NCBI GenBank assembly: GCA_000320605.2
Contig: KB445793.1
Coordinates: 384,556 to 448,555, forward strand
DNA length: 64,000 bases
Direction of reading: 5' to 3'
Source: Gelatoporia subvermispora B
Taxonomy: Eukaryota; Basidiomycota; Agaricomycetes; Polyporales; Gelatoporiaceae
The notes beneath the pieces were generated by a model that saw nothing but the letters and a program-made list of their open reading frames with translations, did not search any database and was not told the origin of the DNA. Shown here one piece after another: positions 24,091-35,588 of this stretch (position 1 is the stretch's first letter; the number at the start of each line of letters is the position of its first letter). A program made the position numbers and the translations under genes.

Positions 24091-27000
24091 TCAGTTGTCA
24101 CTCCCGACGAATTTGTCGAACCAGCGGAACACCTCGTAGTTCCACTTCAAGCTACACGACGCGGATAAATGTCAGAAACGCATGATGGCGAATGCAATAC
24201 AACGGACCTGTTGCGATGATTCAGAACCCAGTGGTTCTCGTCGGGGAAGATGACCAGCCGACTCGGGACGTTGCGCCTGTCACCCATCAGTGTCTGCGCA
24301 ACGCACGACTCCCAGTTCGTCACTCACTCTTGTAGCGCATGGAATGCCCCGATGCCGTCCGTCTCAGGCAGGCGGTAGTCCTTGCTGCCATGGATGACCA
24401 GCTGGGGCGTCGACCAGTTCGCGACGTAGTTCATCGGATCGAACCTACATGACAGATTAAGAAGGCGTGCATGCATGCAGCGGTCAGTTCTTACTTTGCT
24501 ATCGTGGCTTTCACCTCGGGCTCCCAAGGCAAGCCTCCCCATTCGTGGTTGAACTGCAGAGGATGGTCAGTATGCAGCCCACGCGATGGCGACAGCACCA
24601 TGACTCACGAAGAAGAGCTCATCGGTGCTGTACCCGTTGTAGGCCGCGGAGAAGACCTGCCGCACTTTGATCAGTCTAACTGCGGACGATTGGAACGTAT
24701 AGTCTTACTCCGTCGTGACACACCAGTGCCTTGAAACCGAAGCCGAACTCCGGATGACCCTGGATCCAGCTGGACGACGATGAGCACAGGCGAGCACAGC
24801 TAAGCCGAGCACATACTTGATGGCGTAGCCGCCATAACTCGCTCCGGCTGCAACCGCACGCTCGGGATCAATCTAGTGACAATAGGTCAGTACGAAGATT
24901 GCCGGTGACCCGCGAGGCAGCACACCTCTGGATAGTTTTCAAGGATGTAATCCCATCCCTTGCGTAGGTCGACGAACGGCTTGCCGCCCCAGTCCTTAGT
25001 TATGGCGTCCGTGAGCTCTATGTAAGGCTCAGTCGGAGGCTCAATTTATTCCTAACGCACACGCAGCGTACCTTGGCCGAATGAGGTAGACCCAGTCGGG
25101 TTGATTGCGATCGTGAAGTATCCCTGGTTAGCAAAGACTGCCTTAGAGTGAGCGTAGGCCAATCTCGTGAAGTCGTCCAGACGTACTATTTGGGTTCCAT
25201 CTCGTCGACCACTGGTCCTCCCAGGCACCCTGGGGACCTGGATCCCTTTATCAACCACAGGAGACTCGAGCAGGCAAGTACCACGCACCTCCATGGATGA
25301 GCAAAACAACGGGCCACTTCTTCTTCTCGCCCTCCTTGAATCCCGGCGGCTTCAGCAGCCAGCCGTGCACCTTCTTGCCTTCCGCACCCTCGAACCAGAA
25401 GTCCTCGCCGGACGCAAGGCTCTTCCCCTCGAGCGCGTCCGCCGAGAAGCGCGTCAGCTGCTGGACCTCGGGGCTGAACGCCGCGGGTGCGCGGACGTCG
25501 AGGTGCTGCAGTCCGCGCAGGACGAAGAGGTCGTTCGGGCTCGTCAGCGACGAGCGCGTGAACAGCACGCGCCCGCCAGAGAGCGGCTGCGCCCCGGATA
25601 CCGCGCCGCTCGAGGTGAGCGCGACGGGGGTGCGGTACTCGGACGGGAGGTCCGGGTCCGTGGTCGACTCGGCGGGCGTCGGCGGCACGGGGAGGACGAA
25701 CACCTTGATGCGCGCGATGTCTCCGGCGGTGAAGTAGAGGAGTTCGCCGTCTTGTGAGAACTGGAGGACGAGATGAGTAGGGAGAACATGATACAGGAGT
25801 GTGCGCTCACGGCAAGGCTATCTGCAGAGCGGTCCCAGTGCTGGGTCAGCGTGTACCTCACATCCTTCTTCAGGTCGTAGATAACAATCTTCGCTCTAAA
25901 GGGGCGGGATGATCAGTGTATCTGATGTAAGATACAATTATAACTCGAGCATACCTGTCGGCCTCTGCACCATCCTTATCCAGCTCCGTCCACGCCGCCT
26001 TGTCTCCCTGCTTGCTAAAGACAGGGCTGTGCGTCGCGCCCTGCTTACCCGACGTCAATTCGCGAGGCTTGGACTGGCCGTGGACGTCGACAACGTAGAT
26101 CTGCGTACCATTGGTTGTTAGTCGCTGCTTCATCAAATGTCAGAATTCGACCTACGTCCTGCTTGGTGTGCATCGCAGCGGGGAGCTTCGGGTCCTTTGC
26201 CGTGAACACAACGTGTGTCGAGGACACGTCAAAGTCGTCCGTGCCCCCAAAGGGCTCCACCGGGCATTTCTAGGATGAGACAATTTGTTCAGCCCACGAC
26301 GCGTACTAGTTTCCACACACACTCACCAAACCAGTGTCCTTGAGCAGATTCGTGAACTTCGAGCCTAGCGTCCATGTGCCGTCGGTTGACCGCGCGAGCG
26401 GGACGGAGAACAGGGACGACCGCTTGGGCCCGACCCACGTATCCCAGTGCCGCTCGAACGTCTCGTCGTATACAAACGCAGAGTCCCCCCTGTTCTCCCA
26501 TGCCTCGTCGTTCTCCTTTGCCTTTGTCAGGTCTCCATCCGCGTGCACGTAGTCCGCAAAGACCAAGACGCCAGCCTCAGCGGACAGCCTGAAGTTGCCC
26601 GCGGTCGATGTCGGGAACTTGCCCACGAGCTTCGGCGTGTCGGGGACGCTCAGCGCAATGGCAGAGTCGGTCTCGAACTGAAAGGAGCGTGCGTAGAGAG
26701 CCTTCACCTTGTCCTTGCCCTCGCCTTCGTCGACCGCGTGTCCGACTGTGCGGTTGTCCAGCCAGAACGCCTCGCCACCGCTCGCAAGCGGGACTTCGAG
26801 GGGTTGGACCGCAGACTCGATGGGCACGATAAAGATGGACTTGTAGTCCCTACTTCACGTCAACTCCGCGAGAGACTGGCGATCATGTGGGGTACGCACT
26901 TCTTGTCCTTCAAAGAGTACTTGCTCACCGACACGAGTGCCAGATCTCCTGCATCGTTCGGCTGCCCAGCCCCAGGCCTGCTCAACTCGACCAGATCCAA

Positions 27001-27147
27001 CGGGCTGAAGATGCTGCTGTCGTCCTTGAACTTAAAGTCGCGCTGTGTAGCCATGACGGATTGCACAGGATCAGGAGTAGTCGGACTCAGCGGCGCTTGA
27101 GCAGCGAGGCCGAGGAGAGTTATCGGGAATCCTGCGGGGAACCGCAT
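24091..27147 (-). CDS. Dipeptidyl-peptidase V-like serine peptidase (S9 family, prolyl oligopeptidase fold)
   Basis: This is a secreted-type serine peptidase with about ten exons, read leftward from the ATG at 27147. The N-terminus is a likely signal peptide ([18 protein letters not shown]). Exon 1 (27147-26900) ends in phase 2 and joins exon 2 (26849-26327) as [16 protein letters not shown]. The N-terminal half is the propeller-like domain. The C-terminal alpha/beta-hydrolase domain shows [25 protein letters not shown], the nucleophile motif GASYGGYAI, the Asp motif [13 protein letters not shown] and the His motif DENHWVLNH, the order expected for family S9. The protein ends [11 protein letters not shown]. 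Family members remove N-terminal dipeptides from peptides. A dead partial copy lies at 15568-17280. The gene lies between the repeat arms and is not itself repeated in them. Confidence 0.88.
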
Positions 27148-27775
27148 TGTTCCTCGATAATTCGTGGACGAAGACCTAATGTCCCCAGCTGTGGTTGTGC
27201 ATCAGCAAGGCGTTGAAATGGAGTCATCCGCCCCCTGGATGATGAATTCCATGTGCTCATGTGTGCAGTAGCCCACATTGTCGCGTAATGCGTTCACAGA
27301 CATGTCTGACTCTTACCTTTCGCAGCGTAAACCCAGTATGCAAAGCACTCTGAAAATGACACGGTAGCGCTATAACGGAACGTCGAATTCAACTTGTTTC
27401 AACTTCACGACCCTGACAAGTCGCGAGAAACGCCGTTGGTCCAATTCGGTTCGTAATTCCCATGTGACGTCAAATTCATCGTGATTTACCCTCGCGAAAA
27501 TCCTGATGCCCCCATTGGCTGGACTGACCAGTTCCTTGATACATCGATTACACAGGAAAAACCGAACAAAGGATACAGTACGATACAGTATGATTCCGAA
27601 ACTAGCGTTCCTGAGAGTAAGTAGGCAATTGTCCAGACAGATACCAAGGATCAACGAGAGTTCATGAGTACAAGTCCAGTCCGCGTAAGTCATCGATGCG
27701 TCAACGTCCATAGGTAGACAAGTCCATCAAAGTCCCGGAAGAATATGGTCCATTTCGGCAGGCAGGACCACCACT
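27148..27775. other. Intergenic; promoter of the peptidase gene
   Basis: This is 628 bp between the peptidase start and the stop of the next minus-strand gene. A 113-residue open frame (27370-27711, minus) overlaps the region but has no recognisable domain or repeat and is not called. Confidence 0.4.
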
Positions 27776-28372
27776 CATTTGGCCTGGGTCGCATTGTAGA
27801 TGATCGGATTGTAGGCCAGGCTGAGTCGCCGTCCGAGTGCACCCTAGAACAACATGTCAGTACCAAAATCACGGTACCGGCGGAGACGAAGTCTTACATC
27901 GCAATCATCCCATTCTTCTAATACCGTCACATAGAACGTGGAATTACTGCTGGGTGCGCCACCCCCAAAGCCGCCTTCCGATTTTGAGAAGTCGGGCATG
28001 GTCAGCTGAGGCGGAGCAGGGTTCGTCGGCGTCGGAACGGCTGCAAGAGATCCGCATGAGGACACGGGGACCAGCGGGCAGCCATAGAACATGCTCACCA
28101 GGATAGTTCTCGCCTTCGAAGTGTCCAAGGAAGTACCCGGACATGAACTGCGCGGACGGCGCGAGCGCGGTGGGTGGTTCCGTGATAAGATACACGGAGT
28201 AGCCGTAGCTTGACATGCAATAGTCCGCGCGGATGTTGTAGGTGAAGTTGAATGCCGCGCCCGGTGCGATGTGCGTGTTGGGCACCGGCTCGGTGATGCT
28301 GCCTAACTCGAGGGCGCACGAACACAGCGCCATCAGGGCAAGGGGCAATGCGGAGGTCAGGAAGCGGAACAT
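27776..28372 (-). CDS. Small secreted protein of unknown function
   Basis: Three exons are read leftward from the ATG at 28372 to a TGA at 27776. The start is a clear signal peptide (MFRFLTSALPLALMALCSCA). The mature part has NTHIAPGAAFNFTYNIRADY, MSSYGYSVYLITEP, PQLTMPDFSKSEGGFGGG, FYVTVLEEWDDCD and ends NPIIYNATQAK. Introns lie after ENYP (donor GTGAGC) and after DDCD (donor GTAAGA). It has few cysteines and N-glycosylation sites (NFT, NST, NAT). It resembles conserved secreted proteins of mushrooms that I cannot tie to a named domain. No function is proposed. Confidence 0.75.
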
Positions 28373-28972
28373 GGCGGAGGGAATGGATGTAGGATTTATC
28401 GTAGATATTAGAAGGACTTAGGGATCTTCACTGCAGGGAATGTGAGGAGCGCGGGATCTTATACTTGCACGATTGAACATCATATTTGCGCCTCACCTAA
28501 GAGGCGGAGCCTTCTACCCGCTCAGAAGTGGAGAACCAGTAAGCTCGGACGTTTCGAAGCGGAACACGCGCCTTGTTTGAACACTCGTGATCCTGACGCT
28601 CAGCAACCGTCCGACGTTACGCACTCGTCACCGAATTGTTATCAGGCCTGGATATCCTCGTCCTGTCCCGACGTGTGTTGAATGCAATTGCGGAAAGGTG
28701 GTGGATATGAGAGAAATGGCCGTGGCGCTAATTCGAAGCCTCGCCGAACCTAGGTCATGACCTCCGTCCCCGCTCCGATGTCCGGTGTGGCTAAGGCCCG
28801 GGATGAGCCTTACCTCTCCGCAACTCTCCCACAAGGGGCCTTCTCGCCAGAGTCTGATTGACACATGTACCGCAACAAAGTGCGAACAGATCTTACGCCC
28901 GCCCAACCTGCAGTATGGTACACAAAAGGAACATGGAATGCATTCAGAGCGCGATACAGGGAACCGAACAAG
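28373..28972. other. Intergenic; promoter of the small secreted protein gene
   Basis: These are 600 bp between the secreted-protein start and the stop of the proteasome ATPase gene. Open frames here are shadows or unsupported. Confidence 0.4.
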
Positions 28973-30615
28973 TTAGATGAAGTAGTTGAACTTGTTCTTC
29001 TTCTTGCTTTGCACTGACGTCGACAACCAGATGAGCTAACAGGATGACCAGACGAGAGGGGCAACGTACCTTCTGAAATGCCGCTCAGGAAATGCTCGTG
29101 GCTGAGCTTCGTGGCACCTTCCCTCAGCGCAATCATACCCGCCTCGACGCAGACCGCCTTCAGCTGCGCGCCGTTGAACTCGTCCGTGCTGCGCGCAAGT
29201 TCCTCAAAGTTGACATCAGGCGATACCGTCATCTTCCGCGAATGGATCTCCAGAATGCGTGCCCGCGACGTCTCATTCGGTAGCGGGAACTCGATCTTCC
29301 TGTCCAGACGTCCTGAACGGAGCAGCGCAGGGTCCAAGATATCAATACGATTTGTTGCGGCGATAACCTATGCAACGCTATAAGACGCCTCGCATACGTC
29401 ACGAAGAAGTAGCACGTACTTTGATACGATCGTCGCTGCTGAACCCGTCGAGCTGGTTGAGGAGCTCCAGCATCGTTCGCTGCACCTCTCGGTCACCGCT
29501 CTTCTCCGAGTCGAACCGCTTCGTACCGATGGCGTCCAACTCGTCGATGAAGATGATTGCAGGCGCCTTCTCCTTTGCCAGCTCGAACGCATCCCGCACC
29601 AGCTTCGCACCGTCACCAATGAACATCTGCACGAGCGACGGCCCGGCCAACTTGAGATAACACGCCTTGGTTTGCGCGGCACATGCACGGGCCAGAAGGG
29701 TCTTTCCAGTACCTTGATTGACATGGGTGAACACTACGAACCTTGCAGCATCGAGGTTACTCACCTGGGGGACCATACATCAAGCACCCCTTCGGTGGCT
29801 TGATGCCAAGGGTCTTGAACTTGTCCGCCTGCTCCATTGGAAGCACAATCGCTTCGACGAGCTCCTCGATCTGCTTCTCGAGACCACCGATATCCGTGTA
29901 TGTCTCCGTCGGCCGCTCGTCTACCTCCATCGCCTTCACACGCGAGTCGTACTCCGAGGGCAGGGTATCGAGCACGAGGTACGAGTCCTTGTTCACACCA
30001 ACGAGGTCGCCGGGCTTGAGCTTCTCGGCGGGGACGAGGCCGATAAGCGGAAGGAAGACAGTCTGCCGAGTCGAGGTCTTGATGACGGCGCACTTGCCCT
30101 TCCGCTGAGCCTCGACGTCGCGGCTCGCGCCCTCCTCCTCGCCTTCCGGGTCGATGTTCAAAATCTATATTGGCTCCGTGAGCGGGGGCACGCAGGGGGG
30201 GGAGCGGGCAGACGCACTTCTACTACATTCCCCACGAGATATGGCAGGGTCTTGTTCTGCTTGATCTTCTCCTTGTTGTCCCGAATCTTCTCTTTCATCA
30301 CGCTCTGCTCGTGCTGTAGTCGTAGTGTCTCGGACCGCATGACCTGGACGGTACTCAGTTGACAGAATCTCGACCAACAGCGTGATCACGTACCTTCACG
30401 TCGTTGTCTATGAGGCGGATTCGAGTGAGGATATCATCCGTGGATAGCGACATGATGTCTTCAGGAATATCCAACCAGTCCTCCTCCGGCGGAACGTCTG
30501 GGGTCGTGTCCATTGCAGCCTCTGTCTGCGGTGCTGGTGTCGATGACGAAGGCCCATCTTGCGGCTTCTCATTATTGTTCTCCGCGGGAGGATTTGGAGG
30601 TTGTGTAGACGCCAT
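28973..30615 (-). CDS. RPT5: 26S proteasome regulatory ATPase subunit RPT5 (S6A/PSMC3)
   Basis: This AAA+ ATPase of the 19S proteasome base unfolds ubiquitinated substrates. Exons are read leftward from the ATG at 30615. The N-terminal coiled-coil region includes DNDVKV and [18 protein letters not shown]. The OB-like part has [10 protein letters not shown] and [20 protein letters not shown]. The AAA core has [20 protein letters not shown], Walker A GPPGTGKT (split by an intron), [13 protein letters not shown], Walker [12 protein letters not shown], and [18 protein letters not shown] with the arginine-finger region. The C-terminus is [10 protein letters not shown]; the last three residues YFI fit a hydrophobic-aromatic-X tail in place of the usual hydrophobic-Tyr-X used to dock on the 20S ring. 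It is divergent from EAF6 over a 241 bp spacer. It is presumably essential. Confidence 0.95.
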
Positions 30616-30856
30616 TTAGAAGAAGAGAGTCAAAGAAGGAATGGAGAATGGTCGTGGTCAACGTCGAGGATGCAAGGGACGGGGACGCGTACGCGTGCGC
30701 GTGATGACATTATCGCGGGATTTCAGCTGATTACCCAGGTTAGGATTACTGCAAATGTTAAATAATTAAATAATCGCGACCACCTACTGGAACAGCCACA
30801 CCTCACGTCGGACAGTCTTGGCTCTTTCATTGTCCTTACTCTAAAACTGTACCAAC
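30616..30856. promoter_or_regulatory. Divergent promoter between RPT5 and EAF6, with two ACGCGT boxes
   Basis: The two start codons are 241 bp apart. Two adjacent ACGCGT hexamers occupy 30685-30696, a sequence that matches the yeast MluI cell-cycle box. An AT-rich run lies near 30757-30775. Function in this species is inferred only. Confidence 0.5.
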
Positions 30857-31531
30857 ATGTCGACCGATGCTGTGACACCAGAGGACAAGGCTAGATATGA
30901 TGCTGCTAGAAAGGAACTCATGCAGGCGTTGACCAAGAAGCGAGGGGTCGACAAGCAGCTGGTTCGAGGCTGCCACGCATGCTCTCTTTCTCCGTGGTAC
31001 TCATGCGACGAGCTAGGCGCAACTTGAGGTCCAAATCTACAATCTTGAGGGGTCTTACTTGACAGAAACAAACGCTCATAGTGGCGGGAATATCATTCAT
31101 GGCTTCGAGGGTTACTTGAAGAATCCGTCCGGTGGCAGGAGGAAATATGAGATTAGTGAAGCAGACCGGATATTCTCGACCAGCAGTATGACGTACAAGA
31201 AGGTGCGTTCTAAACTCCCGACCATTATACGCTAATTGACATGGCGATCTAGTCCTTGGAATTGTCTGGCGAAGGTGAAGAGTCCGCCGCCACAGGCGAA
31301 GACCAGTCAAGAATGTCTACTCCAGGGCTGACAACAGTCATCGTCCCTCCTGCAACACGAACCCAAGAATTGACTGCTGCGCAGCAGAAAAAGGCTCGCG
31401 ACAGGGAATACCAGCGGAAAAAGCGAGCCAACGCAAGCCGACGTGCAACGGGCACCCCAGCAAGTGACGACGAGAGCGTGGCTTCCGGCCGGAGACCTAC
31501 CAAACGCGCTCGTCTGGCAGATGAAGATTGA
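30857..31531 (+). CDS. EAF6: EAF6, NuA4 histone acetyltransferase complex subunit
   Basis: Three exons (30857-30961, 31017-31202, 31253-31531; all phase 0) give 189 residues. The family block (NuA4 subunit, Pfam PF09340) is clear: LAQLEVQIYNLEGSYLTET, GNIIHGFEGYLKN, then RKYEISEADRIFSTSSMTYK. The second half is a low-complexity basic tail (QKKARDREYQRKKRANASRR, then GRRPTKRARLADED) that looks like a nuclear localisation signal. EAF6 is shared by NuA4 and other acetyltransferase complexes acting on chromatin. The first intron has an unusual GTTCGA donor; the joined protein matches the family well there, so it is retained. Confidence 0.9.
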
Positions 31532-31686
31532 CCTGACGTTGCGCGTATACGACACGACGCCTCCCTCCTTTGTATCCTTTGCTTTTCACCAGTGGTTCTT
31601 TGTGTTGTCTGTACCATCACGAGTCTTCCTGACGTGTAATTCTAGAGACGAAATGCTAATGCCTGCATAACTTACACACTGTCGTA

Positions 31687-32534
31687 TCATACATCCATCG
31701 AGCTAAGGAACTTTTTGACACCGGCCTCATCCATGCCACCTCCATCTGGGTCGACGGCCTCTATACATCGCGACGCGGCGATGATGTGTCGCGGTTCTTT
31801 TGAGTTGATCCATACTCTGCCGTTCACCCCGGTTGCAGCCTCTAGAGGGAACCGCGAGCCGAGAAGCGGCAGGAGGAAATGGCTGGGGTCCATCAGCCTG
31901 GGCAAGGATCAGCTAAGACTTCCAGAAAAGACATAGCTTTACGCACAGCCGGCACATCCTGAGACTGCAGTTTATCAGGAAGCCGCCCTTCAGCTCGCCA
32001 AAGCCCTCTGCCTTGCGTGTCTGAGCATCGAAGCACTCCAATTCGGGCTCCATGTCTTTATGTGCGAGAGAGACGCGTGCGTACAGTAAGGACCCGACCT
32101 AGCAAAGCTCTCAGGAGCGATCAAACGTATAGACAGCATACAGACACACCTTCAGGTTAGGTCTATTCCGTTTTGTCGCGCCCTCGAAGGCGAGCCCGTC
32201 CAGTGAGGCGACATGCGCGGACCCTATGTCAACTCGCCAGTTTTCACCGCTCCGAGCGATCACAACGCCTATGACCGATTCCTGCGGGGCCGGGACATAC
32301 TACTTTGCGGGGTTATGAGATATGTCAAGGCTACGATGCGGGAGAGGCACTCACCCGCCGCGAGTTGCTGTCTATCCACCATTTGCTTCGGTTCGCAGAA
32401 TGGTGCAGCTCTCCGGCGCGCGTGGACACGATGGGCGACTTCCCGTCGACACTAGGCTGTTGCAGCAGGCCTGGTCCGAGTTTAAGATTTACATGTTGAG
32501 CAGAGATTTGCTCGCCGGGGAGAACAAGCGGCAT
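31687..32534 (-). CDS. RRP40: RRP40, RNA exosome cap subunit (EXOSC3)
   Basis: Four exons on the minus strand (32534-32355, 32299-32150, 32098-31947, 31897-31687) join to 230 residues. The protein shows the order typical of Rrp40: LGPGLLQQPS and IVSTRAGEL in the N-terminal domain, RRYVPAPQESVIGVV and ENWRVDIGSAHVASLDGLAF in the S1 domain, GATKRNRPNLKVGSLLYARV, KDMEPELECFDA, then the KH-like domain GVNGRVWINSKEPRHIIAAS. It caps the nine-subunit exosome core that processes and degrades RNA in nucleus and cytoplasm. Its stop is 155 bp from the convergent EAF6 stop, and its start is 128 bp from VPS37. The N-terminus chosen is the ATG at 32534; GTG 36 bases upstream is in frame but unlikely. Confidence 0.92.
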
Positions 32535-32662
32535 GACCGTGAAGCGGAAAGTTGTGGCGGGAGCGTTCACGCACGACCTTGCTCTCGTCCAGCCACCACA
32601 CTCGCGCCGGACAACCCTCTACTACTCTGCTTCTGGCTTGTTCTTTCTTGCATGTAAATGTC
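32535..32662. promoter_or_regulatory. Short divergent promoter between RRP40 and VPS37
   Basis: Only 128 bp separate the two start codons, so the core promoters must overlap or be shared. No strong TATA box is visible. Confidence 0.5.
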
Positions 32663-33370
32663 ATGACGAGTCCATTGTTAGACGAGTTCCCTGAGCTGGC
32701 CCATCTCTCGTGAGCACACCTGCTGTGTCTCGGTCGGAAACACTTCACAATACCGTACGCTAAATAGAAGAGACGACCTGGAAGACCTCCTTGTCGACCC
32801 GACATACTTTCAGGCGACATTTCACTCGCTTGAAAGAGTGAAGGCTCTGTATCAAGCTCAATCCGAGCTCGGCATGGCCAATGAAGCCATCGCAAGTAAG
32901 TCTGGCTCTATAGACACTCGTGGTGGTTTTGACGATCATAGAACGGAATCTCGAGCTACAGGATGATCTTTACAAACTACGCAGCGAGACTAAAGATGCT
33001 CTCGATGAGTCAAAAGCACTAGAAGCGAAATGGAAGGAGATAGAGAAAGAGCAACGAGAAGTCTACCAAGTACGTCCGCGGCCCTACCCCGTTCCTTGCC
33101 CTCGCTCACGCGACATCGTATCAGCGATTCAGTCCACAGTTTCTCCTTATGCGACTGAGGCATGCGACGATCGCACAAGACGATTTGTCCGAGGCACGCG
33201 CCTCGGCTTTCGTGCAGGCATCGCCCTCGGAACCGACCGTCGCCTCTGCCAGTGGCAAGGACATCGATGACTTTGTGAAGGAATTCAAGGAACTCAGGAA
33301 GGTCTACCATAAACGCGTGATGTGGGGCGATCGTTGGGCTGCGGGGCAGGTTGCCTGGAGGGATGACTAG
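32663..33370 (+). CDS. VPS37: VPS37, ESCRT-I subunit (Mod(r) domain)
   Basis: Four exons (32663-32709, 32768-32895, 32942-33069, 33125-33370) give 182 residues in phase. The N-terminus is MTSPLLDEFPELAHLSRDDL. The Mod(r) domain follows with EDLLVDPTYFQATFHSLERV, NEAIAKRNLELQDDLYKLRS, a long helix (ALEAKWKEIEKEQREVYQRF) and PQFLLMRLRHATIAQDD. The C-terminal region has DDFVKEFKELRKVYHKRVMW. VPS37 pairs with VPS28, VPS23 and MVB12 in ESCRT-I to sort ubiquitinated membrane cargo into multivesicular bodies. Length and helical character fit fungal members. Confidence 0.88.
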
Positions 33371-33962
33371 TGCGGGGGGCGACATGCGGGGTATTCTTCG
33401 CGTATTCAGTGAGCAAGGCCCTTCCGCTATTGATCCCCGCTTGATGTAGCGAACGTCATCTGCAGTAACTCTGGACTAGGTTCTATACCGGACATTGTAT
33501 GTACTTATAACCTCGGGTCAAGGAGCAGGATCCTATTGGAAGCCTCGCATCATGTAAAGAGACACACTGCGGAATCCCAATAGAGTCTTGGGTATGGTTC
33601 CCATGAGGATCTTTAAAGTTTTTGAGATAGCAGGAAAATCATCGGATGCATTATCGCGTCCCGACCCTTCTGACCTTTGCCGGGACAGCCTTGCTAAAAC
33701 TTCGCTATCGGACCGCGCCAAGACTAAATGGACCTTTATCCGCTTGGCTTCGTCATGACCTATGTCTTACCCACGGCGGCACTCTGTGGTCTTCGTGAGT
33801 GGATGCCGAATGTGCAACATTCACATTTTGCTCATATGGCTATTCTCCGAGCGCGGATGTGCCTCACCGTAATTTCGAGCCGTTCTCTGCAACACTATAT
33901 AACCCCGTATCGCTCACGCAGAGTCGTTGCGGAGGTTCCTATTCAATCGCCCCAGTAACATC
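33371..33962 (+). promoter_or_regulatory. Intergenic with AA9 promoter; TATA box at 33896-33902
   Basis: TATATAA lies 61-67 bp upstream of the AA9 start codon, followed by a short pyrimidine-rich leader. No other gene was recognised in the 592 bp. Confidence 0.6.
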
Positions 33963-35588
33963 ATGAAGTCTTTCACTTCCCTCGCTCTGCTTTCTGCGTT
34001 GGTGTCTTCCGCCTCCGCACACACCATCTTCCAGGTTCGTCACGAGCTTGACATGTTCTTGGCAGTCACTGAACCCTTATTTCGTATTGTAGGAGATGTA
34101 CGTGAACGGTGTCGACGAAGGACACGAGGTCGCCATCCGCGTACCGACATACGATGGAGTGCGTACGCAGCACACCCGTTAGAGCCCTACTGATGTGCTT
34201 TCATCCGGAAGCCCATCACGGACGTCACTTCGAACGACCTGATCTGCAACGGAGGAATCAACCCTTACCAGCAACCCGTCTCCCAGGCTATCATCCAGGT
34301 CCCGGCTGGTGCCCAAGTCACTGCAGAGTGGCATCACAGTACGCCTTTAGTGGTGTTCCCGAGATAGTATCGTTTTCAACTCGGAATATATTCAGCTCTC
34401 GCTGGCGCTGACCCATCAGACCCTGCTGACCCTATTGACCCGAGTCACAAGGGTACGTCCTCTTGGGGAGTCTTCCAAGAAAAAAGCACTAATTGCGTGC
34501 ACGCAGGACCTATTCTTGCATACCTGTTCGCCAACTATACCCACGTCTTCTTCGCGAACTGACATCCTTTCACAGTGCCAAGGTCGATAACGCAACACAG
34601 ACCGATGTCACTGGTTTGAATTGGTTCAAAGTCAGTGAATCGCTGCTTACACTTGTCATTGATACTCACACTGCTACAGATCTACGAGGATGGTTTGACT
34701 GTCAGCACCCAACAATGGGCCGTCGATCGCTTGATTGCCAACAAAGGTCTCGTCAGCTTTGACATTCCTAGCTGCATTGAGGCGGGCCAATACCTGATGC
34801 GCGTTGAAATCATCGGTGATTAAAGCGAGCACTTAACTTGTCCAGCTTCTGACTCGAATCCTCTCAGCACTGCACGCTGCGTCAACTTACCCAGGTGCTC
34901 AGTTCTACGTGAGTTCCCAATTTGTCTACATATGAGATGTTCGCTCAACATCTTATGCGCAGATGGAGTGTGCTCAGCTCGAAATCACTGGCGGCGGTAG
35001 TACTCAACCCGCTACCGTACCCTTCCCCGGCACGTACGAGAGTGGGTTGTCCTCCGCACATTCTGCAGGAGCAAGCCTGACATCATCGTTTCTAGGCACC
35101 GACCCCGGCATCACGATTGACATCTACCAGACCTTGTCCAGTTACGTGATTCCTGGTACGCAGAATCCGTTCGCCTCTTGTACATTAAGATTTAAACACA
35201 CTGGCCCCTCCAGGTCCTGATGTCTTCACCTGCGATGGCTCCGCGGCGCCAACTTCTGCCCCGGCTCCGTCACCGACGACTGTAACGCACCCCGCCACCT
35301 CCCAGGCGCCGACATCCGCTCCCGCTCCCGCCCCGACGTCTTCCTCGACTTCCGCAGGAACCGTTGCACAGTACGGACAATGCGGCGGTATTGGGTAATT
35401 GTCAATATCATCGATGCATTCATCTTGGGACTAACTCGTGATGTCACTAGCTTCACTGGACCATCTGCTTGCGCTTCCGGTTTCACTTGCACTGCCTTGA
35501 ACGACTACGTGAGTTATGGTCCATCCAATCTATTTCATTGCCTCCTGACAGTGCTTTATACGCGATACAGTACAGCCAGTGTCTCTGA
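33963..35588 (+). CDS. AA9 lytic polysaccharide monooxygenase with C-terminal CBM1
   Basis: This is a secreted copper enzyme that cleaves cellulose or related glucans oxidatively. The signal peptide [19 protein letters not shown] precedes the mature N-terminal His of HTIFQEMYVNG, which forms the histidine brace with the second His in AEWHHT. The axial Tyr is in [16 protein letters not shown]. Family blocks [51 protein letters not shown] and [20 protein letters not shown] are present across about nine exons. A Pro/Ser/Thr linker follows, then a CBM1 ([27 protein letters not shown]) with its cysteines. The last exon starts at 35571 and stops at 35588. A 5'-truncated inverted copy lies at 23099-23680. 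Likely induced during growth on plant cell wall. Confidence 0.93.

Noticed and set aside
25167..25757. Long plus-strand frames over 25.2-25.8 kb and 26.4-27.1 kb
   Set aside because: They are antisense shadows of the GC-rich dipeptidyl-peptidase V exons, which have full family motifs on the minus strand.
29718..30362. 214-residue plus-strand frame
   Set aside because: It lies antisense to the RPT5 exons, which are unambiguous.
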